Assembly: GCA_026400305.1 (NCBI GenBank)
Contig: JAPLPI010000066.1
Coordinates: 1-5,002, forward strand
DNA from: Alphaproteobacteria bacterium
GTDB lineage: Bacteria > Pseudomonadota > Alphaproteobacteria > Micropepsales > Micropepsaceae
Length of the DNA stretch: 5,002 nt
Reading direction: 5' to 3'
The number at the start of each line of letters is the position of its first letter. The stretch's first letter is position 1. Positions 1-4,869 of this stretch are shown here, in pieces. A model generated the notes under the pieces. It worked only from the letters and a program-made list of their open reading frames with translations, was not told the origin of the DNA and ran no database searches. A program made the position numbers and the translations under genes.

Positions 1-236
1 CGGTGGCGCGCGGCGAAGCCGAGTATGGCGTCACCCTGATCAGCGAGATGCTGCCCAATGCGGGGGTGACCGTCTGGCCGCTGCCGGACGCGCTGCAAAT
101 GACCACCATCTATACCGCTGCCATCACCAACGATGCGCAGAATGCAAAAGACGCGCAGGCGATGTTGGACGACCTTCGCGGCACCAAGGGACACGACGCC
201 AGCATCAAAGCCGGACTAAAACCGGTTTCGCACTAG
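1..236 (+). CDS. ModA-like extracellular solute-binding protein, C-terminal fragment
   Basis: Only the last 78 or so codons are present; the gene starts before the window and the reading frame is open to its left edge. The GTG at position 3 is an internal valine codon, not a start. The visible residues, VARGEAEYGVTLISEMLP followed by a G-V-x-V-x-PLP segment and a helix rich in Ala/Asp/Gln, match the C-terminal lobe of ModA/PF13531-type binding proteins, where a 'GEAExG' turn, a 'PLP' strand and a final 'AGLKP' end are typical. Such proteins bind oxyanions such as molybdate, or other small ligands, in the periplasm; many orphan copies have no known ligand and nothing here identifies one. The TAG stop lies 20 bases before the next + strand start, so the two genes are probably co-transcribed. 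No permease or ATPase gene is visible. The family call is fairly safe, the ligand unknown. Confidence 0.75.
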   Translation, partial: VARGEAEYGVTLISEMLPNAGVTVWPLPDALQMTTIYTAAITNDAQNAKDAQAMLDDLRGTKGHDASIKAGLKPVSH

Positions 237-256
237 ACCAACCAGGAGACGCTTCA

Positions 257-1381
257 ATGGATCGCCGCAAATTCTTTTCCGTTACCAGCGCCAACGCTGC
301 CGCCATTGCCACCGGCAGCATGCCGGCCGCAGATGCCGCGCCCGCCAAGCAGGCGGGCAAGCTGCTACCACTGAAAGTCCGGCTGGGTCACCAGTTCGGC
401 ACCCTGACCGACAAAAGCGCTGCCTGGGTCGCCCGCTATGGCGTGGACGGCATCTGCACCAGCCCGGAGGTCACCGATCCGTCACGGCTTTATCCGACCC
501 CGGAAGAAATGCGCAAGATGCTGGATCTGGCGAGCAAGTGGAAACTCAAGGTCGACCTCGTGGACAGCGTGCTGCTCACGTCATCCCATATCGACCGGGA
601 AAAGAGCCCGGCCATCATGCTGGCACAAAGCCCGCAACGCGACCGTGATATCGAGTCGTTCCAGAATCATATCCGCACCTGCGCCGCCACGGGGATCGGG
701 ACCATCAAATACAATATGTCCTTGTTGGGCGTTGTGCGCAGCGAGCAGGTACCGGGGCGCGGCGACACCATGTATGAAAAGTGGAACGCCAAGGAAGCGC
801 TAGCCAAGAACCCGCCGCTGACCAAGGCCGGTACCGTCAATGCCGATGCCTTCTGGGAGCGTATCGACTATTTCCTCAAGCGCGTCGTGCCGGTGGCCAA
901 TGAGAACAAGGTCCGCATCGCCTGTCATCCCCAGGATCCCGGCACGCCACCGGAGGGGTATCAGGGCATCACCAACGTGCTGGGCACCATCGACGGGATG
1001 AAGAAATTTATCAGCATGTATGAAAGCCCCTATCACGGCTTCAATTTCTGCCAAGGCACGGTTTCGGAAAATCTGGTCAATCCGAAGGAAGAGATTTTCG
1101 ACGTCATCCGCTATTTCGGCGGCCGCAAGAAAATCTTCAATGTCCATTTCCGCAACATCAAGGGCGGCCGCAACAACTTCGTCGCCGAAATATTTCCCGA
1201 CGATGGTGACATAGACTTCGTCAAAGCGCTCAAGGTCTATCGCGAAGTCGGCTATGAGGATTTGTTGATGCCCGACCATGCGCCCGTCGTGCCGGGCCAG
1301 CCAGACGCTGCTCGCGAAAACTTCCCCTTCGAGTTCGGTTATATTCGCGGACTGATCGAGGCCGAGCGGCACCTGATCTGA
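257..1381 (+). CDS. Tat-signal, UxuA/mannonate-dehydratase-like TIM-barrel protein
   Basis: A 374-residue protein, close to the usual UxuA size once the signal is removed. The start is set by AGGAG at 244-248, eight bases before the ATG. Residues 1-27 look like a twin-arginine signal: MDRRKFF (R3-R4, F6-F7), a weakly hydrophobic Ala-rich stretch, and an A-D-A cleavage site at 25-27. The rest resembles D-mannonate dehydratase (D-mannonate to 2-dehydro-3-deoxy-D-gluconate): HPQDP at 224-228, FNFCQGT with C265, VHFRN with H297, a GDIDF strand, MPDH with D340-H341, and an FGYIRGL helix near the end. H224, C265, H297 and D340 correspond to the four metal ligands of the UxuA family. Differences are HPQDPG for the usual HPDDPP, MPDHA for PDHG, and an N-terminal barrel half unlike UxuA. 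Export is inferred, and a cytosolic sugar enzyme in the periplasm would be odd, so the substrate may differ. An epimerase or isomerase of the AP-endonuclease-2 superfamily is the alternative. It follows a ModA-like gene and ends at a strong terminator. Confidence 0.8.
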   Translation: MDRRKFFSVTSANAAAIATGSMPAADAAPAKQAGKLLPLKVRLGHQFGTLTDKSAAWVARYGVDGICTSPEVTDPSRLYPTPEEMRKMLDLASKWKLKVDLVDSVLLTSSHIDREKSPAIMLAQSPQRDRDIESFQNHIRTCAATGIGTIKYNMSLLGVVRSEQVPGRGDTMYEKWNAKEALAKNPPLTKAGTVNADAFWERIDYFLKRVVPVANENKVRIACHPQDPGTPPEGYQGITNVLGTIDGMKKFISMYESPYHGFNFCQGTVSENLVNPKEEIFDVIRYFGGRKKIFNVHFRNIKGGRNNFVAEIFPDDGDIDFVKALKVYREVGYEDLLMPDHAPVVPGQPDAARENFPFEFGYIRGLIEAERHLI

Positions 1382-1401
1382 TCGGGTTTTTCGAGCGTAG
1401 G

Positions 1402-1435
1402 GAGCGCTGCCGGAAACGGCGGCGCTCTTTTTTTT
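1402..1435 (+). terminator. Rho-independent terminator of the ModA-like/UxuA-like unit
   Basis: An 11-base-pair stem, GAGCGCTGCCG (1402-1412) with CGGCGGCGCTC (1417-1427), closes on a GAAA loop and is followed directly by eight T residues (1428-1435). The only imperfection is one G-T wobble. It begins 20 bases after the TGA of the UxuA-like gene. The T tract lies on the + side only, so it should act on + strand transcription. Confidence 0.93.
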
Positions 1436-1650
1436 GCGCGCGCGGCGAAAACCCGTTCATGGAGATGAACGACTGTACCGTTTGGCACAGCAAAAACCCG
1501 CCCCTCACGGGCATGCGCGCTTTTTGGTGCGCGCTATAAACGATTTTTTTGCCGATTTGCGCCACCTCGCTTGAAAAGAAAACTAATCGGCGCAGCCTAC
1601 CCACACAAGAGCGCGGCCTGGGGCTGGGCTCCTCGGAATAGAGAAAAATC
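1436..1650. other. Non-coding stretch with small hairpins, no gene seen
   Basis: No convincing reading frame on either strand. The base composition is less GC-rich than the genes, with several A and T runs. I can see a perfect 7-base-pair hairpin at 1454-1471 (CGTTCAT, loop GGAG, ATGAACG); a GCGCGC/GCGCGC pair at 1515-1520 and 1529-1534 around TTTTTGGT, followed ten bases on by seven T (1544-1550); a TATAAA at 1535-1540 without a matching -35 box; and a 7-base inverted repeat GCCGATT (1551-1557)/AATCGGC (1585-1591). These could be the leader of the small gene that follows or a small RNA, but no single one is strong enough to name. Confidence 0.5.
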
Positions 1651-1899
1651 ATGTGAGGGATCACGAGGGCCGCGCTGGCCGCCGCCTTGCTGAACTGCCG
1701 CCTGCAGGCTGCTTCGGCGGACGTAAATTCCACGGGACAATGGCTGAAGGACGACGCCTATTCGGTGTACGGCGTCGACGCTGCGACCGGCGACACTGTG
1801 AGCTGTACCGGTTCGTGCGTGGATGTCTATGCCGAGGGGCTGGGCACCGCCACCTTCACCCACGACTGTCAGCCGCGCGATTCCTATTACCGCTGGTAA
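1651..1899 (+). pseudogene. Small secreted-protein reading frame with a stop at codon 2
   Basis: The frame begins ATG (1651-1653) then TGA (1654-1656), and is open from there to TAA at 1897-1899. Read past the TGA it gives about 82 residues that begin like a signal peptide: GITR, a hydrophobic ALAAALL core, then QAASA with an A-S-A cleavage site before DVNS. The mature part is about 60 residues, with Cys in SCTGSC and THDC, and ends YYRW. Third codon positions are mostly G or C as in the neighbours, and AGAG sits about ten bases before the ATG, so this looks like a real gene rather than a chance frame. Arg CGA or Trp TGG changed to TGA would explain the break. If instead it is intact, translation could begin at CTG 1675, which has GAGGG five bases upstream, or TTG 1687, but either start removes the positively charged end of the signal. 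I do not recognise the family. It converges on dgoT, ending 18 bases from that gene's stop. Confidence 0.5.
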
Positions 1900-1906
1900 C
1901 GAGCGG
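1887..1906. repeat. Overlapping inverted repeats between convergent genes
   Basis: Two alternative hairpins share this stretch: TTACC-GCT-GGTAA (1887-1899) and CCGCT-N7-AGCGG (1890-1906). They cover the last codons and stop of the small frame and the gap before the dgoT stop. Neither strand has a T run after the stem, so a terminator role is weak; this may be the only structured element available to end the dgoDT transcript. Confidence 0.3.
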
Positions 1907-1917
1907 CTTCCGAGTGA

Positions 1918-3198
1918 TTATTCGACCCGTTCCAGCTTGCCAATCATCACCACATAGGCCAGCGCACCCATCACCGCGATGGTGGCGACATAGGCAAATC
2001 CCAATCCGATATAGCCGGCTTGCGCGAGGTAGCCGAAGACTAGCGGCGTGCAGATGCCTGATAGGTTGGAGATGCCATTGAAGGTGCCGCCGGTAAGACC
2101 GATCAGGTGGCGCGGCGCCACATGGCTGATCAGCGACCAGCCGATGGAAGCCATGCCGTTGCCGAAAAACGCCAGGCACATGAAGGCGATCACCGCTTCG
2201 GGGCTTTCCACGAAATTGGCGCCTAGAATGCTGGACGACAGCAACAGCCCGACAATGATGGGGGTTTTGCGCGCCAAGCCCAGGCTCCTGCCACTGCGCA
2301 GGATGCGGTCGGAGGCGAAACCCGAAAGCTGAACGCCGATAAAGGCCGCTATGAAGGGCAGTGCGACGTAGAGCGGGGTCTTGAGCACACTGAGGTGGCG
2401 ATAGGTGATCAGATAGGTGGGAAACCAGGTCAGGAAGAACCACTGGCAGGAGGTGACGGCGAACTGGCCGATATAGACGCCCCACAATTTGCGATACTTG
2501 AACACGGTGAACAGGTCGTCCCAGGCGAAGGGGCGCTTCTTGCTGGCCGAGCCCAGATCCACCAGCCCGCCGCCGGACTGTATGAGTTCGACTTCCGCCG
2601 CATTGGCGCGAGAATCGCGCGGATTGCGATAGAAAAGCCACCACACCACGCCCCAGATCAGCCCGCCGACGCCGGTGACGTAAAAGACCGACCGCCAGCC
2701 ATGCACCGCTTCCAGTTGCAGGAGCAGCGGCTGCAGCAAGGCCAGGCCGATGAATTGCGCGGAGGTGTAAAAGCCGATGGCGCCGGCCCTTTCGCGATCG
2801 GGAAACCAGGATGTCACCACCTGGTTGTTGATGGGATATGACGGCGCTTCCAGCGCGCCGATCAGCAGGCGCAGGCAAAACAGGGAAATGAAGCTGCCGA
2901 CAATGCCCAGGAAGACCGTGGACAACGACCACAGGATCAGGATAGCGGGATAGAAGTATCGCGGCCGGATACGGTCAACCAGCCAGCCGCTGGGCATCTG
3001 GAACAAGGCATAGGTCCAGCCGAAGCCCGACAGGATCCAGCCCATGTCCTTGGGACTGATGCCCAGCTCCTTGCCCATCATCGGCGCGGTCAGCGAGATG
3101 TTGCCACGGTCCAGGAAGGTGATGGCCACGCAGACAAAGATCATCAGCATCACCACGCGGCGATGGCGGGTCGGTTTTTCGGCCATGTCTAAAGTCAT
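1918..3198 (-). CDS. dgoT: D-galactonate/H+ symporter, MFS anion:cation symporter family
   Basis: A 426-residue inner-membrane transporter, against about 430 for E. coli DgoT, that would import D-galactonate with protons. About twelve membrane segments can be placed, roughly at 14-34, 52-72, 83-103, 106-126, 140-160, 171-190, 238-260, 275-296, 312-331, 337-358, 370-390 and 396-418, with a soluble central loop at about 191-237. The MFS loop motif GWLVDRIRPR is at 71-80. D30-R31 in TM1 (FLDRGN) and E117 in TM4 (LIGALEAPSYPIN) are 87 residues apart, the same spacing as the proton-coupling D46 and E133 of E. coli DgoT. The ATG at 3198 is chosen because CGGAG lies seven bases upstream, inside the end of dgoD; an ATG at 3186 lacks such a site, and the open frame further upstream simply overlaps dgoD. 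One base separates it from the dgoD TGA, so the two are surely co-transcribed and probably translationally coupled. Another sugar acid, such as a hexuronate, is possible, but the dgoD partner favours galactonate. Confidence 0.9.
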   Translation of the reverse strand: MTLDMAEKPTRHRRVVMLMIFVCVAITFLDRGNISLTAPMMGKELGISPKDMGWILSGFGWTYALFQMPSGWLVDRIRPRYFYPAILILWSLSTVFLGIVGSFISLFCLRLLIGALEAPSYPINNQVVTSWFPDRERAGAIGFYTSAQFIGLALLQPLLLQLEAVHGWRSVFYVTGVGGLIWGVVWWLFYRNPRDSRANAAEVELIQSGGGLVDLGSASKKRPFAWDDLFTVFKYRKLWGVYIGQFAVTSCQWFFLTWFPTYLITYRHLSVLKTPLYVALPFIAAFIGVQLSGFASDRILRSGRSLGLARKTPIIVGLLLSSSILGANFVESPEAVIAFMCLAFFGNGMASIGWSLISHVAPRHLIGLTGGTFNGISNLSGICTPLVFGYLAQAGYIGLGFAYVATIAVMGALAYVVMIGKLERVE

Positions 3199-3199
3199 C

Positions 3200-4348
3200 T
3201 CACCACTCCGCAAAAGAACCGTCTTCATGCTGCCAGGACGGCGGGCGCCAGCGATGGCCGATGGCCACGCCGCGCGCGACCGCGTCTTCATTGATGGTAA
3301 TCCCAAGTCCCGGCCCGGATGGAATCGCCACATAGCCATCGGCATAGGCGAACACCGCCGGGTCGCTGACATATTCCAGCAAGGCGTTGGACTTGCCGTA
3401 ATGCACGCCCAGGCTCTGTTCCTGGATCACGGCATTGTAGCAGACCGCATCCAGTTGGAGGCAGGCGGCCAGGGCGATGGGACCCAGCGGACAATGCAGC
3501 GCCAGGCCCACATCATAGGCTTCCGCCATGGCGGCGATCTTGCGGGTTTCGGTGATGCCGCCGGCATGAGAAGGATCGGGCTGGATGATGTCCACCAGCC
3601 CCTCGCTGAGAATTTTCTTGAAGTCCCAGCGCGAGAACAGCCGCTCGCCCAACGCGATGGGCGTGGCGGTGTGATTGGCGATGTCCTTCAATGCCTCGAC
3701 ATGCTCGCTTAGCACCGGCTCCTCGATGAACATCAGGTGATAGGGATCCAGTTCCTTGGCGAGCTGCTTGGCCATGGGCCGATGCACCCGGCCATGGAAA
3801 TCCACCGCGATGCCGAAGTCCGGGCCCATCGCTTCGCGCAAGGTCGCCACCCGTTCGACCGCCGCATCCAGCTTGGTGTGGCTGTCGAGGAAAGAGAGTT
3901 CTTCGCATGCCAGCATCTTGATAGCGTCGAAGCCCTTGGCGGCGACTTCCTTGGCGCCCTTGACGATATCGGCCGGCCGGTCGCCGCCGATCCAGCTATA
4001 GACCTTCATCTTGTGGCGCACCGGCCCGCCCAAGAGGGCATGGACCGGCTGGTTCAGAACCTTGCCCTTGATGTCCCACAGCGCCTGGTCGATCCCGGCC
4101 AGCGCGCTCATGTGAATGGCGCCGCCCCGGTAGAAGCCGCCGCGATACAGCACCGTCCAATGGTCCTCGATGGCCGCAGGATCTTTGCCGACCAGATAAT
4201 CGGACAGCTCGGCGACGCAGGCAGCCACGGTTTCGGCGCGGCCCTCCACCACCGGCTCGCCCCAGCCAGTGACGCCTTCATCGGTCTCGATCTTCAGAAA
4301 CAGCCAGCGCGGCGGCACCACATAGGTGGTGAGCTTGATGATTTTCAT
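3200..4348 (-). CDS. dgoD: D-galactonate dehydratase, enolase superfamily
   Basis: A 382-residue protein, the same length as E. coli DgoD and recognisably collinear with it. It dehydrates D-galactonate to 2-dehydro-3-deoxy-D-galactonate in the cytoplasm. The N-terminal capping domain starts MKIIKLTTYVVPPRW and holds GWGEPVVEGRA (28-38) and GGFYRGG (70-76). In the barrel, D183, E209 and E235 (VDFHGR, FIEEPV, ALGERL) are the Mg ligands, and H185 and H285 (HCPLGP) the acid/base pair, with E310 in IQEQS; all have the E. coli numbering. The protein ends WQHEDGSFAEW, like the family. One difference is K-M-L at 144-146, where E. coli has K-L-N. The start at 4348 matches the family; upstream extension to 4438 would add 30 unlike residues. 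The ribosome site is weak (GGGACGG about eight bases upstream). It is first in a two-gene operon with dgoT. No kinase, aldolase or GntR regulator gene of the pathway is in the window. Confidence 0.95.
   Translation of the reverse strand: MKIIKLTTYVVPPRWLFLKIETDEGVTGWGEPVVEGRAETVAACVAELSDYLVGKDPAAIEDHWTVLYRGGFYRGGAIHMSALAGIDQALWDIKGKVLNQPVHALLGGPVRHKMKVYSWIGGDRPADIVKGAKEVAAKGFDAIKMLACEELSFLDSHTKLDAAVERVATLREAMGPDFGIAVDFHGRVHRPMAKQLAKELDPYHLMFIEEPVLSEHVEALKDIANHTATPIALGERLFSRWDFKKILSEGLVDIIQPDPSHAGGITETRKIAAMAEAYDVGLALHCPLGPIALAACLQLDAVCYNAVIQEQSLGVHYGKSNALLEYVSDPAVFAYADGYVAIPSGPGLGITINEDAVARGVAIGHRWRPPSWQHEDGSFAEW
3206..3210 (-). promoter_or_regulatory. Ribosome binding site of dgoT inside dgoD
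   Basis: On the - strand this reads CGGAG, seven bases before the dgoT ATG at 3198 and within the last codons of dgoD (stop 3202-3200). It fixes the dgoT start and implies that ribosomes finishing dgoD can re-initiate there. Confidence 0.8.
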
Positions 4349-4368
4349 GAAAAGTCCGTCCCAAACGC

Positions 4369-4383
4369 GGCTTTTTTCAAGCC
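4369..4383. repeat. Short hairpin in the dgoD leader
   Basis: On the - strand GGCTT-GAAAA-AAGCC, a 5-base-pair stem, lies 20 bases before the dgoD ATG. On the + strand the same bases read GGC, six T, CAAGCC. It would be in the 5' untranslated part of the dgoDT message. It is short and could be chance. Confidence 0.3.
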
Positions 4384-4385
4384 TT

Positions 4386-4400
4386 GTGACAGACAGTGAC
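4386..4400. repeat. Direct repeat GTGAC with 10-base period in the dgoD upstream region
   Basis: GTGAC occurs at 4386-4390 and 4396-4400, separated by AGACA, so the two copies fall on the same face of the helix. They lie 38-52 bases upstream of the dgoD start, where an activator or repressor could bind. No known operator is matched and I could not place a convincing dgoD promoter beside it. Confidence 0.3.
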
Positions 4401-4429
4401 GGGCTTTTGAGGTGCGTGCAAGTTTGTCG

Positions 4430-4450
4430 CAGTGGCAAGGCGCACCACTG
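4430..4450. promoter_or_regulatory. Candidate operator: inverted repeat CAGTGG-N9-CCACTG
   Basis: A perfect 6-base inverted repeat (4430-4435 and 4445-4450) with a 9-base spacer, 21 bases overall, the size of a dimeric regulator site. Its right arm overlaps the proposed -35 box of the DUF983 gene, and the whole lies 82-102 bases upstream of the dgoD start. It could serve either gene. It does not match the usual GntR/FadR TGGTnnnACCA form, so its regulator is unknown. Confidence 0.4.
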
Positions 4451-4476
4451 AAATCTTCAGCTCAGGGGCCTATATT
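4448..4476 (+). promoter_or_regulatory. Sigma-70-type promoter of the DUF983 gene
   Basis: CTGAAA (4448-4453, four of six against TTGACA) and TATATT (4471-4476, five of six against TATAAT) are separated by exactly 17 bases. A start of transcription six or seven bases after the -10 box falls at about 4482-4483, the A of the ATG. The message would thus have little or no leader, which fits the lack of a ribosome site close to this ATG. Confidence 0.55.
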
Positions 4477-4482
4477 CTCGCC

Positions 4483-4869
4483 ATGAGCGACGCCGAGATC
4501 GACCTGAAAACCGCTGCCCGCCGCGCCCTGCTCGGCCGTTGCCCCTGTTGCGGCAAGGGCAAGCTTATGCGGTCCTATCTCAAGCAGGTGGAGAACTGCG
4601 CCGCCTGCGGCGAAAGCTTCGGTCAGATCCGCGCCGACGATGCTGCGCCGTGGCTGACCATCATCCTGGTCGGGCATGTCTTCCTACCCTTCGCCTTCAT
4701 GGTGAACCTGGAATGGATGCCGACCTGGGCCGCGATGGTATCGCTGTCGGCGCTGTTCGTCGGCATCTCGCTGGCCATACTGCCACGCGCCAAAATGCTG
4801 TTCATCGGCGTGCTGTGGCAAACCCGCGCCCCCGGCTACAAGCCGGTCGAACTGGTCGAGACCATCTGA
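4483..4869 (+). CDS. DUF983 family zinc-ribbon membrane protein
   Basis: A 128-residue protein with the DUF983 (PF06170) layout: a short N-terminal helix with AARRALLGR, a zinc ribbon made of C20-x2-C23 (GRCPCCGKGKL) and C39-x2-C42 (NCAACGESF), then RADDAAPW leading into two membrane segments at about 57-77 and 82-102, ending in the PRAKMLFIGVLWQ region usual for the family. The four cysteines should bind one zinc on the cytoplasmic side. The function of DUF983 is not established; the family is common in Alphaproteobacteria. The ATG at 4483 is chosen because the family alignment begins about here; a GTG at 4432 in frame has no ribosome site and its extra 17 residues run through the proposed promoter. 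The only purine-rich sequence upstream of 4483 (CAGGGG) is about 13 bases away, too far to be a good site, so initiation may be leaderless. It is divergent from dgoD and its stop touches that of the next gene. Confidence 0.85.
   Translation: MSDAEIDLKTAARRALLGRCPCCGKGKLMRSYLKQVENCAACGESFGQIRADDAAPWLTIILVGHVFLPFAFMVNLEWMPTWAAMVSLSALFVGISLAILPRAKMLFIGVLWQTRAPGYKPVELVETI

Noticed and set aside
800..1372. Long open frame on the - strand opposite the UxuA-like gene
   Set aside because: It is the antisense shadow of a GC-rich gene whose + strand frame has clear family motifs, signal and ribosome site.
1481..1496. TTTGGCACAG resembling the -24 element of a sigma-54 promoter
   Set aside because: The required TTGC element does not follow at the right spacing (the bases there are AAAC), and no gene begins close downstream.
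1535..1540. TATAAA as a -10 box for the small secreted-protein frame
   Set aside because: No plausible -35 sequence lies 15-19 bases upstream, and it would leave a leader of over 100 bases.
1653..2081. GTG-started + strand frame running from the small gene into dgoT
   Set aside because: The translation is Arg/Cys-rich and low in family-like features, and it overlaps the 3' end of dgoT by over 160 bases; it looks like an out-of-frame reading of the small secreted-protein gene.
3737..4399. 220-codon open frame on the + strand opposite dgoD
   Set aside because: Shadow of dgoD, which is identifiable over its full length; the translation has no recognisable features.
4349..4438. 30-residue N-terminal extension of dgoD from 4438
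   Set aside because: Family members start at the MKI equivalent at 4348; the extension has no ribosome site and would run through the divergent regulatory region.
4432..4482. GTG start at 4432 for the DUF983 gene
   Set aside because: No ribosome site, residues unlike the family, and the stretch contains a well-spaced promoter.
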